A DNA stretch of 64,000 nt from Adiantum capillus-veneris. Taxonomy: Eukaryota > Streptophyta > Polypodiopsida > Polypodiales > Pteridaceae. The stretch is from contig CM043943.1 of NCBI GenBank assembly GCA_014529385.2, positions 97,056,355 to 97,120,354 on the forward strand, in the 5' to 3' direction. The notes beneath the pieces were generated by a model. The model made no database searches, was not told where the DNA came from, and was given only the letters and a program-made list of their open reading frames with translations. Position numbers and translations under genes: made by a program. Positions 12,455-22,952 of the stretch are shown one piece after another. Position 1 is the stretch's first letter; each line of letters starts with the position of its first letter.

Positions 12455-15213
12455 CTATGAGAGTGTCGCATCTAACCACCGCCCAGTTGGAAAGTCAAGC
12501 AATTTTTGAAGATGGTCTGGAAAAGGAAGGTTTCTAGTTGCATGGTTGTGCTTGAATTGAAGGTGATCTATCAAACATTGTTGCTTTTCGCCTTCGTACC
12601 TCTCTAGCCACTTTTGCATGATGTATGAGTTGAGAAGGCAAAATCTTATAACCTTTTCTCGTATTGTGATGTCCATTTTCCTAACGATGCCTTGTCCCTG
12701 CGGCTCATCCCCTGTCACCTTGACGTTGACCTCTGTAGTCCACATTCGGGGCATCTCTAGATCAATTGAGACAAAAAATTCACTGATGAGGACAAGAGAC
12801 TCTTGTACAAGCCGTCCTTCGGCCATGCTACCCTCGGGGCGAGCCCTTTGACAAACAAACCCCTTTAAAGTCTTCATAAATCTCTCCAAGAAGAACATCC
12901 ACCTACTATGGACCACCCGAGCAACTACAACTTCATTGACCACATGCACAAGTACATGCATTTGGATGGTAAGAATGTTTTTTGGAAAGTACTTCTCGAC
13001 CATGCACACTGCTTCAATAGCATTTAAGCGTGATGCATCGATGTTGTATTCTCTTATCTCTTTTGAGCTGATCCAGCGTACCAACTCACAGATTTTGTAG
13101 ATTTCTTCTAATTTCATCTGTCAAACAACCCTTTATGGAAATTGGTAAGATGAACTGTAAAAATTTGTGCCAATCGTGGGACTTAAGACCACTGAGATTG
13201 TCATCTCTCGTAAAAGCCGTTTTCAAACATCGCATGCACCTTGTGGGAGTCTTGAATGAAGATATAGTCTTCTTCACTTTTTTCTCTTCTGCGCAACTCA
13301 GAAACCATGGACCTTTTGGTATAGACCACTTTCCATTGGGTTTAAGTCAAGGCCACATCTCTGGCGTTCGACCCACAGCCTGCAGGTCATCTCTTTGGGC
13401 CTTGCTCTCCCTTTTTCCAGTGATGGTCTTCTAGATGATCTCCCCCACATTCTTGAAGATGTGCATTGGGTTGAGCACATGATTAATCAATAGGTCACTC
13501 CAGTATGGGAGATCATGGAAAATATAAAGTCTTTTCATTCCAAGTGGCATCCAATCTCCCCTCTCCAACCACATGTTTTTCCAATTGCTCGCTTTCAGTG
13601 GATGCATGTCATGTTTGCATATGTTTGGTCCACGTAGCTCATGTCCTTCAAGCAGAAATCTACCATGCTCCTCGTAAATTGTCTTGCTCAAATGCTCAAG
13701 AGCAGTAGAAGCCAAGGCGAGGACCACATTTTGGACATGTATGATTGCCCAAGTAACTCAAGCCTGAAACATCACATATTAATATTTAAAAGCATTGACA
13801 TATCCATGAATCACATGCGTGTGAGGGTTTTAAAGACACTTACCTAAGAACTCACCGAACCCTGGCCAATCGTGCATGGTACACATGAGAATGCCTTGCA
13901 CATATACATTCCGTTGTCCGATTGGTTGGGACATATCAACCACATCGATTCATATCCATAAGATTTAGAGCTCTTCTATAAGTGGTGCTAGTTAGACGTC
14001 CATGTTCTTTGCTTTGTACTTTCCTGGGACGATCAATGACAACAACAGATGGCCCTTCTTGATAGAGAGCCATGGTGGAAGATTATAATTAACCAGACAA
14101 ATACGCCACGTGCTCGATGACGAACTCCATAATCCGAATGGGTTTACTCCGTCCATTGCCAGACCAAAGCGCATACATCGAGGCTCGTTCTTAAATGTAG
14201 GCCAACTTTTCTCCATGTGCTTCCATGCACAAGAGTCAGCAGGTACCCGCATAACATCATCTGTCAATCTAGTATTTGAGTGCCATGTCATCAAAGCGGC
14301 TATGGACTTGCACCTGAACATGCTCTTTATTCTTGGAATGATAGGAAAGTGTCGAAGGACCTTTGCTGGGATAAATTTTCCTTGTGTGTCCTCCCTGTAC
14401 CTGTTTGATCCACAATTGGGACATTGTTCCAGGTTTGGATACTCATTGCGAAAAAGTATACAATCATTAGGACATGCATGTATTTTTTGATAATCCAAGC
14501 CCAAATTAGTAAGAAGCATTTTAGCGGCTGGACGGGTAGGGGGCATGCGATTCCCTTTTGGCAAGATTTGCTCATTCAGCAACCTAACGTTACATGAACA
14601 AGTCAACCCTTTGATCACTTTATATGAACTATAATTTATATTTTACCATGCTTAGGAAATATGTTGACCTGAAAAGCTCTGTGATGACTGAGGCGTCAGA
14701 ACAACCATAGATAGACTGCAAATTAAGCATTGCCAATGCGGTACGGAGAATTAAGATTTTTGCACCAGTGTAGAGAGTCATATTGCGTACAAGACTTTGC
14801 ATCATCTCTCCCTCCTCATCGTTGCTATGATGCCATCGATATGAACGGAATGGCTGAGGTTGGTCCACAGTACTACGTTCAATGTTGTCGCCTTCTATGT
14901 TGGAATCCATATCAAAGAACACGCCCAACATCTGCTCCATCTCTACTTCTTGAAATGCCGCTTCAGGTATTGGTTGGGAGGACTCAGTCGATGGCTACTC
15001 GTTTGAAAATCGTCTTCTCTGGGATGAAGTTGGAGCAATATCTACTTGCAGACTTTGAGCTTCAATCTCTAGACCATGAGATTGATAACGCAGATCTTGT
15101 GCTTGCTCTATCGGAAAGAGACCGTGATTGCGTACGTGTTGGTCGCAGATTTTTTGTTTTCGAAAGATCTGATGCTTGCAATGCATACAAGGACACTCCA
15201 TCCTATCGTCCAT
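12455..15213 (-). pseudogene. TNP2-type CACTA transposase, E1 copy (Transpos_assoc, Transposase_21, DUF4218)
   Basis: TNP2 proteins cut and move CACTA elements in the nucleus. Start MDDRMECPCMHCKHQ at 15213 opens the Transpos_assoc zinc-binding domain (CPC..C, then H). The transposase core follows: NLQSIYGCSDASV, KIHACPNDCILFRNEY, CPNCGSNRY, PAKVLRHFPIIPRIKSMF, RFGLAMDGVNPFGL, NYNLPPWLSIKK. Next come TMHDWPGFGEF, LPYWSDLLINHVLNPMHIFK and the DUF4218 part (LSGLKSHDWHKFLQFILPI, QRARPEGSMAEGRL). Introns at 14584-14668 and 13764-13843 have GT/AG ends and sit at the same positions and phases in E2. In-frame stops include TAG at 14995-14997, one where E2 reads LQELW, and two after NVGEII; frames shift elsewhere. 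The copy is dead but recognisable over about 850 residues. Confidence 0.85.
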
Positions 15214-15274
15214 ACTTTATCTAGCAATGATGCAACAAATAATTAAAACACTTTAGTTGTTATAACTACAAGCT

Positions 15275-15640
15275 ATAACAACCTCACATTCTCTAGCCAT
15301 GCCCGATCCCCGCACACCTGGTCTAGAGGTGCACGGAGATTAGGACCACACGGCAATAATCTCATCTTTATTGGTCAATGACTATATATTAAAGTTCTTG
15401 AAGTTTGTGTGCACTTTTGAAGTTCGATCACATTTTTTCAACTATTTTCTGCTAGCTCTAACAACCTCACATTCTCTAACCAGGCCCGATCCCCACACAC
15501 CTCGGTCTAGAGGTACACGGAGATTAGGACCACAGGGTAATAATCTCGTCTTTATTGATCAATGACTATATATTAAGGTTCTTTCAGTCTGTGTGCACTT
15601 TTGAAGTCCGATTGCGTTTTTTCTACTATTAATTTAACAC
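15275..15640 (-). promoter_or_regulatory. two-copy dyad block upstream of the E1 transposase
   Basis: Two direct copies, 180 bp apart, of a segment beginning AACAACCTCACATTCTCTA. Each holds a dyad (ACACCT, GGTCTAG, AGGTGCACGG or AGGTACACGG) flanked by ATCCCC and GAGAT, then CTTTATTG.TCAATGACTAT. The same dyad segment occurs once upstream of the transposase start in E2 (61448-61560). Conservation next to the start codon in two diverged elements suggests promoter or 5' leader function. Confidence 0.55.
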
Positions 15641-16301
15641 TACCTCTAACCTAACCTATAATCTAACCTAACCAAAAACATAACCTAACCAAAGTCCATT
15701 TGCATTTTTAGAAGTACACGAGTCATCTTTGAAGTCCGTTTACGTTTTTAGAAGTACATGAGTCATCCTCGAAGTTCGATTTCGTTTTTTTTGCTATGAA
15801 TTTGACGATAGCTCTAACCTAACCTATAATCGTTATGTCTAACCTATAATCTAACCTAACGTAGAACCTATACCTAACTTAACTTAATATTACCTAACTT
15901 ATAACATCTACCTAACTTATAACCTAACCTACCCGAAGTCTGTTTGCATTTTTAGAAGTACACGAGTCATCTTCGAAGTCCGATTGCATTTTTACTACTA
16001 TTAATTTGACGCTAACTCTAACCTAACCTATAATCGTTATGCCTAACCTATAATCTAACATAACGTAAAACCTATACCTAACCTGACTTAATGTAATCTA
16101 TCTTATAACATCTACCTAACCTAACCAAAGTCCATTTGCGGTTTTAGAAGTACAAAAGTCATCTTCGAAGTCTAATTGTGTTTTTAGAAGTACACGAGTC
16201 ATATTTAAAGTCCGTTTGTATTTTCTCGACTATTATGCCGTCGATAGCTCTAACCTAACCTATAATCTCACCTAACCTATAACCTAAACCTAACCTAATA
16301 T
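15641..16301. repeat. CCTAAC-type interspersed repeats inside E1
   Basis: Many CTAACCTAACCTATAATC runs alternate with copies of GAAGTACACGAGTCATCTT and GAAGTCCGATTGC in a loose ~200-bp periodicity (TAATCGTTATG at about 15829 and 16032). It resembles a telomere-like hexamer but is not the plant telomere repeat CCCTAAA. Confidence 0.75.
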
Positions 16302-16975
16302 AAAAACAACACAATGGTGAGGCGTTTAGCAAAACGACAAGCCATATAGCTTGTCCACGATGCATATGCGATATGGGCAAGCTCTATGGCTTGCCAATTT
16401 GGCAAACGGCTCACCATTGTGTTGTTTTTAGAGTTGCGAAGCGATTTTATGGCCTCAAAACCGTTGGCACACATATAGACAACACAATCGCAAGCCGTTG
16501 GCAATATGGCAAACCATAGAGCTTGCACACAATGCATACGCCTTGTGTGCAAGCTTTATGGCTTGCCGTATTGCCAAACGGATCGCCATTGTGTTGTTTT
16601 TAAAGGCACGAGGTAATTTTAGCGCTTGAAAATCTCTCGCAAACATATAGACAACACCATAGCGAGCCGTTTGACAAAACGACAAGCCATAAAGCTTGCC
16701 CACAATGCATATGCACTGTAAGCAACATCTATGGCTTGCCGTATTGCCAAATGGCTCGCCTGGTGTTATTTTAAGACTTGAAATCCGCTCGCGACATATA
16801 AACAACACAATGGCAAGCCGTTGGCAATATGGAAAGCCATAGAGCTTTGCCCACAATGCATATGTGTTGTGGATAAGCTTTATGGATTGCCGTATTGACG
16901 AAGGGATCATCATTTTGTTGTTTTTAATATGCGTTGTGGGTAAGCTAGCTCTATAGCTTGCCGTATTGTTGAACG
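16302..16975. repeat. array of four ~128-bp palindromes inside E1
   Basis: Units at 16302-16429, about 16478-16601, 16650-16773 and 16801-16927, plus a half unit to 16975, are spaced 150-175 bp apart. Each folds on itself around GCATATGC-like centres. In unit 1 the outer 20 bases (16302-16321) pair perfectly with 16410-16429. Inner arms read GGCAAGCCATAGAGCTTGCC and inverse. Spacers contain CTCGCA/ACATATA. Short frames here are repeat by-products. Confidence 0.85.
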
Positions 16976-17560
16976 TAGTTTAACTTAACTTAACCTAATG
17001 TAGCTTTACCTAACCTAATATAACATAACCTAACATAAATAAACCTAACATAGATTAACTTAACCTAACCTAACATAATATAACTTAACCTAATGTATAA
17101 CATAACATAACAACGTAGCTTAAATTAACATAACCTAACTTTATCTAACTTAACTTCTAACTTAAAGTTCACCTAAAACATAAACCCCATCAACTACATA
17201 ATTTGAAAAAGGACATAATTCAATAAAAAATTTCTTCAAAGCAAGATTTTTTCATAAACTTAAACAAATTTTTTTCATAATTTAAAATGAAATTTCACGT
17301 AACAAATCTTAATTTCTTTTAAAGCATTGAAAGTTTAAAGCATCAAGGTTTAAAACATTCAAAGTTTAAAGCATGAAATTTTCTTTTTTTAATATACAAA
17401 GTAATTTAAATAAACTTAATATGCAATATTTAAAGGTTTGAGCACTCACATTCATCCTATTTGAGGAATGAGAGTTGTTGTAAAAGTCCTTCTATTTGAG
17501 GAATGAGAGTTGTTGTAAAAGTCCTTGAACCTGCAAAAACACACACACAAAGGCAAAGTT
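16976..17560. other. AT-rich E1 interior with CCTAAC/CTTAAC remnants
   Basis: CTTAACCTAA-type hexamers to about 17170, then A/T-rich sequence with a 38-bp direct duplication (CTATTTGAGGAATGAGAGTT at 17457 and 17492). No gene. Confidence 0.6.
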
Positions 17561-17754
17561 AAATCCTAAACCCTATATCTACAAGTAAACATGAAAGCAA
17601 TCTTACCTTAGTGTTATGCGCTAACCCACAAGCAAGATTAGCACCTCCGACGGCGTGTATCGCAGCAGGTCTGAGAAAGATGGTGAAGAGTAGAGCTTGA
17701 GATGTGGCGCAAGAATTAGGAGAAATCCGCAGAGAAAGCCTGCGATTTCGGTTT

Positions 17755-17974
17755 TTGCAGGTACCGACGGTACAGCTATCGGTACAACCGTCGGAACAGT
17801 CATCGGAAGGGGCATCGGAATGCGCATTCGCGCTGTCGTCGGAAGATGTGCCGGAAGAGGCGTCGGAACTTTGAAAATGCATTTTTTTCCAAAAACCTTT
17901 TCTCCCTCCATAAATACACACACATATACCAACACCCGCCAGTGACGCCGGTAATGTGGCACTAGAATTCAAGT
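17755..17974. repeat. E1 subterminal repeat region (5' side)
   Basis: Short motifs ACCGACGG, ATCGG, GTCGG, CCGGAAG recur every 10-15 bp between 17761 and 17868. Similar CCGACGG/TCGGTA motifs occur at the other end (9600-9770). Such clustered subterminal motifs bind the second protein in known CACTA elements. Confidence 0.55.
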
Positions 17975-17988
17975 GACCTCTTCTAGTG
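17975..17988 (-). repeat. E1 terminal inverted repeat, 5' side of the genes
   Basis: On the minus strand CACTAGAAGAGGTC, matching the other end at 13 of 14 positions. Confidence 0.85.
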
Positions 17989-18335
17989 TGTACACTCTTG
18001 CCAAACTAGTCGAGGCATCATTATCATAGTTGAACGCTACCTTCCAAGCCTTTCTAACTATGTTCAATTAACCTAATGCCCCCCTTAGCTAGCCTAAAAG
18101 TGCACAAATGTGCCACTTACTTACTACTTCCAAGCCCATTTTAACAGATTTATATATATACGCTCGTAATTTACTTAATTTGCTATGTTTTCGTAGTCCA
18201 AAAATTGCTGAAGTCCAGTATGTGTTCTCAAATATACTAAAATCAAGTACAAAACACACAGTAATTATGCTTTGCAAATACCACTTTTACAAACATTTCT
18301 TACTAACACACATCCCAACCAAGACCACATATATA
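17989..18335. other. no recognisable gene
   Basis: AT-rich flank of E1; nothing supported. Confidence 0.5.
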
Positions 18336-19158
18336 CATTTTGAATATCTCAACATCTCATTTCAAAATAAAATAAAATATTACAATGGCCATAGACACCA
18401 TATTACACTTTCAAACTAACATATGAATTTGACAATCAATTAAAAATATGTTTCTACTTTTCACAAACAAAATTTATTTCGCAGCTGCACATACACTTGC
18501 TCTTGACACAATAAATTGGTAGATATTGTAATTTTTGTCTTCAAATGATTTATCATTTTGCAAATGTTCACTTTTCTCTAGTCCCAATGCTTCTACTATG
18601 CAATAATCTTTAATTTTAAATCTCTAGCAAGCATTCATACTAATGCGAAATCATAAACACATATGCAAATTGAATTCATGTTCAGTTATGTTCCAACTTT
18701 TATGCTGAATGTTCACGTTTTATTGTTTATTGTATAATTTATGTTTGTATATATTTTATATTTTGAAATATAGACCAATCTTTTACTGCTTTGGATCCTC
18801 TCTTTATGATTTTATTTGTAGTGTTTGCGACCTCACTGCTCCATAGCTTGGCTTCAGCATGCTTGTCCATGCCGGGGATTTTTTTTCAATCATCCACTCT
18901 ACTACTCACTTATGCATCCTCAAACTCTGACACTTCTCTATTTAGTCTCTTTCATTGCTATCGCTTCTCAACTAGGCTTTCTCTCTCTAGACCCTAATTT
19001 CTCTCTCTTATTCCCAATTACGTGGGTACATACATACTATCTTTTTCTCTCTACTCATTTACAACACACAGTGTCTATGCTTCCCCTTCTCTTCAATCTC
19101 TAGCTCTTCTTCTTTTATTAACATTACATCTCTCTCACTCATCTCAAACACTATTATG
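18336..19158. repeat. direct repeat D, left copy
   Basis: An ~820-bp segment from TTTTGAATATCTCAACATCT to CTCAAACACTATTAT, repeated at 19630-20450 with a few percent difference (e.g. TTTATGATTTTATT versus TTTACGTTTTGCTT). No gene is recognised; the short frames are not conserved in both copies. Confidence 0.85.
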
Positions 19159-19448
19159 CTCTCTCCCCGGGGGATTCACTCTATATACAAAACAGGATGC
19201 CACCTATGAGCGCACAACTTTGATATATATCTAGCCATTCGCATTGGGATAGCGACCTAGTCCGTTGCCTATGTCGAGAGATTTTCTTGTCGAGTCCAGT
19301 CGTGACGAGTCTAGCCCCCAAGTTCAGTCCCTAGCCCCTAAACCGTTGTATGATCACTCCCCCCGGATGAAGCGTTGGAGTTGATCCCTTCCTGTCGAGT
19401 CCATTCTCAGCCCAAATTGTAAAAAAGATGTCCATCTTTTTTCTCCCT

Positions 19449-19630
19449 AAGGGGGGAGGTGTGGTGTGTGGTCGTGTAAGTAGAGTCCCACCACCTAGTG
19501 TGGGAGGACTCGTGGTAGATCTTGGTAGAAGCCATTCTTGGCATGTACTCTCTCTATACTTAATATAAGGAGCTGCTCTCGGATGCAGGAGGCAGACTCA
19601 GTTTGGTTCCGTCCTCCCGTGCACTTTACA
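19449..19630 (+). mobile_element. polypurine tract and short LTR fragment
   Basis: AAGGGGGGAGG (19449-19459) is followed by TGTGGTGTGTGGTCGTG and ends CACTTTACA at 19630, giving a 171-bp TG..CA unit with a TATAAGG box near 19565. It looks like a 3' LTR of a small element. The 5' LTR is not seen and the left neighbour 19159-19448 has no coding motif. Confidence 0.5.
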
Positions 19631-20450
19631 ATATTTTGAATATCTCAACATCTCATTTCAAAAAAAAAAGTTACAATGACCATAGACACCATATTACACT
19701 TTCAAACTAACATATGAACTTGACAATCAATAAAAAATATGTTTCTACTTTGCACAATCAAAATTTCTTTCTCAGTTGCACATACACTTGCTCTTGACGT
19801 AATAAATTGGTAAATATTGTAATTTTTGTATTCAAATGATTTATCATGTTGCAAATATTCACCTTTCCCCAGTCCCAATGCTTCTACTATGCAATAATCT
19901 TTTATTTTAAATCTCTAGCAAGCATTCATACTAATGTCATAAACACATATGCAAATTGAATTCATGTTCAGTTATGTTCTAATTTTTATGCTCAATGTTC
20001 AAATTTTAATGTTTATTGTATAATTTATGTTTGTATATATTTTATATATTGAAATATAGACCAACCTTTTATTGCTTTGGATCCTCTCTTTACGTTTTGC
20101 TTTGTAGTGTTTGCGACCTCAGTGCTCCATAGCTTGGCTTCAGCATGCTTGTCCATGCCGGGATTTTTTTTTCAATTATCCACTCTACTGCTCACTTATG
20201 CATCCTCAAACTCTGACACTTCTCTATATAGTCTCTTTTATTGCTATCGCTTCTCAACTTGGCTTTCTCTCTCTAGACCCTAATTTCGCTCTCTTATTCC
20301 CAATTACATGGGTACATACATACTATCTTTTTCTCTCTACTCACTTACTACACACAGTGTCTATGCTTCCCCTTCTCTTCAATCTCTAGCTCTTCTTCTC
20401 TTATTAACCTTACATCTCTCTCACTCGTCTCAAACACTATTATTCTGTCT
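19630..20450. repeat. direct repeat D, right copy
   Basis: Second copy of the 18336-19158 segment, 1,294 bp to the right, separated from the first by 471 bp that include the LTR fragment. Confidence 0.85.
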
Positions 20451-20499
20451 CTACGTTCACATATAACACGCACACTTAACTTTCATACAAAGATGCATA

Positions 20500-20541
<42 letters not shown>

Positions 20542-20986
20542 CACACACATTCACTAGCATACACACACACATGCAATACATATCATGCAATATTGCTATT
20601 AGACTCTCTCACTCTCTCTTACTCGCTGCGGACACCACCTCTTTCTCTCTATCATGCGCTACAATAAAGGAAATCTCTCTCTCTCTCTCACACACACTCT
20701 CACAGTAACCAACAACGCAAATCACTCTCTCCCCACACATGCTTTCAATCAATCACAATACACAAACAATAATAATCTAGCCTATATACTCATGCGCACA
20801 CAATCAATATGCCACATCCATGCATATACACACTAATGCAAACCATACATACACATATAGTAACAATTGAATTATGTTCTCGCCATAATCTGCAAAAAAT
20901 CAAAATCTTCCTCGCTCTCTCTAACCCTTCGATTGTCTCGCCTCCTAATGGTGGCTCTCCCTGGTTTGCGCCACAGACAAACGAAT

Positions 20987-21041
<55 letters not shown>

Positions 21042-21130
21042 AGTATATTCCCTCTCTCTCTAACTTATTACATACACGCAGGCAGTCTCTATCTCTCCCT
21101 ATACTACCCATACACACACACACACAGGCT
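20451..21130. repeat. (TC)n and (CA)n microsatellite cluster
   Basis: Pure TC runs at about 20502-20536 and 20990-21040, with scattered CACACA and TCTCTC. The Leu/Ser-rich frames here are translations of the repeats, not genes. Confidence 0.9.
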
Positions 21131-21348
21131 CTTTCCCTCTCGATGTCCAACTACCTGCACTCGGCCCCTCTCGACTCAGCCCCTCTTGCTTCATGGCGGC
21201 TCCACACACCCTCTCTCTCGCGGCTCTGGCGACTTCTCTCTCCTGCTCTGTCCCAATGGGAGTACACACACATACCCAGTAGTACAGAGAAGCAGCCCCT
21301 CGGCTCCCTCTCCCCTACTCACTTGGCGACCTTCTGCTCGCGGACCCC

Positions 21349-21356
21349 TATAAATA
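21349..21356 (+). promoter_or_regulatory. TATA box of an unidentified transcription unit
   Basis: CCCCTATAAATACCCC lies in a GC-richer island (21130-21420). Downstream stands ATGGCGGTTCAGAGCCGACC (about 21384) and a possible donor CGTAATT. It could drive an LTR or a host transcript; no exon chain could be followed. Confidence 0.35.
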
Positions 21357-21419
21357 CCCCTCACCTCCTGGTCGTTCCCTGCATGGCGGTTCAGAGCCGA
21401 CCACAGAAACGTAATTTAT

Positions 21420-22901
21420 TTATTTTTGTTAAATTTTTAAAACATTGTCAAACATGTGGTCTTTTAAGACCTCGATCCCACCTTGAAAAAGGGTTAAAAT
21501 CCCCGAGACCTCAAAGATCTATCTGATAAGAACTGAACTCAAGATCCCGTCTCTCAGCTATTCGACTTCCTTCTTGCCATTTCTCTCCCTCTCTCGGTCT
21601 TTAAGTCAAAATTTGAAACTTTTACCGATAATTACACTAAAGCTTGTGTAAATTTCTCACTTTCCTCAAAGGCAAGCTCAAAATCTAACTAGGATTTTAC
21701 AACTTTGACATATTAGCATACATTGTACCCCGGTTTGTTTTTAATATAGCTCGGCAAAGGATAAAGAACCCTCTTTCTTTCTCTTACTCTCTTGCATCTT
21801 GCTGAAATTGGTCACGAAATTGCTACCTTGAGAAACCCAAAGATCTAAATGGGATTACTTTTAACTTAATTTCCTTTGCAACTCCCTGATTACTTCTCTC
21901 CCCTCATCATTCATCTTTTGGCCTCGAACTAATCTAGCAACTCAATGTACAGTTTTATTTAAATTTCCTATTTCAAAACCTTGTTTATTCAAGGGTTGCT
22001 AAGAATGGCCTATAGTCTAGCTCCATCTAGTCTATGGTCATGAGTAAATGAACTTGAGCATACCTAGGTTAGAAAATTATTATTGTAGACTGACTTACTA
22101 ATCCACAGCATAATGAAATTATTCAATGAAAAAATTCAAAGCATAGCAACATGCATTCATGTCGTCATCATCAAATTATGACAAGCATGCATACTATTGC
22201 AGTTATATGCATGCAAATGCAGCTAAAATGCCCATGCATATCCCAAATTAACCCGAAATTGTTACAAAATATGAAAATATCTTGGGGTCTACAATAGTCT
22301 CTTTACTCCCACTTCCTGAGCAAATGTTATCATCTCCTCCTCGCTCTCATGCCTATATGTATATGTCACATATGTGTGAGCTTCAAGTGCAAGTGTGTGA
22401 GTGTTCTCTATGCGGATATTGATGTGTGTCAATCTGAAAGCTTGAAGTAAAATGGGTGCATGAGAGGGATTTGATAGGGTTTTGTGTGTTGTTGGTTATT
22501 GGATTGAATTTATGTGTGGAAGTATGGCACTTTTAAGGGTCTTAAGTAGAAACTATCATGTTATGTTTTGCTATCGGAATGGTGTAGTTAGGGTTGGTTG
22601 GGCACGGTCTTGGATAGTGATTGTTTGCAAATTGGGTGTTTGGGTGTGTGTTAAATAGGGGATAGGGATGCTGTGGAATTAGTGCGCTATAGAAAGGAAT
22701 TCATTGTGTGTGCTGGGTGTGTTCCCATTTCCCCCTTTCACCGTACTCCATCCTCATATCTCTATGTATGCTATCATTTCCTTGCCCTATAAGTTAGGGC
22801 ATCCACCTAAGCCTCCTATAAGTGGATATAATTTCCCGATATCAACCACACCCTTGCCACTAACTTGTGGTTTGTTGTATTTGATCCAAGATCATTGAAG
22901 A

Positions 22902-22903
<2 letters not shown>
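21420..22903. other. no recognisable gene
   Basis: AT-rich sequence. A segment ending CTTGGGGTCTACA at about 22293 resembles an LTR end but no partner was found. Confidence 0.4.
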
Positions 22904-22932
<29 letters not shown>

Positions 22933-22952
22933 TAATAATAATAATAATAATT
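22904..22952. repeat. C20 homopolymer followed by A-run and (ATA)n
   Basis: Twenty C residues (22904-22923), then A-rich and AAT repeats. Length is likely variable or uncertain in assembly. Confidence 0.9.

Larger units (their letters stand above)
9506..17988 (-). mobile_element. complete CACTA (En/Spm) DNA transposon E1, genes on minus strand
   Basis: The 8,483-bp element is bounded by 14-bp terminal inverted repeats, CACTACAAGAGGTC at 9506-9519 and its inverse (with G for C at position 6) at 17975-17988. Flanking triplets are TCT and TGT, so a 3-bp target duplication is only imperfectly kept. Reading on the minus strand from the right end: CCTAAC-rich and palindromic arrays, a two-copy dyad block, a TNP2-type transposase gene (15213 to 11392), a TNPA-like second gene (11385 to 10274), an (AACCAT)n tract, a stem-loop and the 3' terminus. 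Both ends carry subterminal CCGACGG/TCGG-type motifs (9600-9770, 17755-17865), as expected of transposase-binding sites in this superfamily. Both genes carry stops and frameshifts, so the copy is not autonomous. Confidence 0.88.

Noticed and set aside
10870-15213. Stops corrected by RNA editing
   Set aside because: U-to-C editing of stops occurs in organelles of some ferns and hornworts; these are nuclear transposon genes that also carry frameshifts, so decay explains them.
15641-17170. Interstitial telomere (chromosome fusion scar)
   Set aside because: The hexamer is CCTAAC/CTTAAC, not the plant CCCTAAA, it is mixed with other repeats and lies wholly inside the CACTA element.
17559-17972. 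Minus-strand frames of 113-137 codons near the right end of E1
   Set aside because: They lie in the subterminal repeat region between the terminal inverted repeat and the arrays; Asp/Ser-rich repeats mirror the CCGACGG/TCGGAAG motifs.
18819-18827. TTTGTAGTG as an alternative right end of CACTA E1
   Set aside because: It lies within direct repeat D and recurs in the other copy; the site ending at 17988 matches the left terminus at 13 of 14 bases.
20493-21526. Long Leu/Ser-rich plus-strand frames
   Set aside because: They translate (TC)n and (CA)n repeats; composition follows the microsatellite and no start, domain or splice logic supports them.
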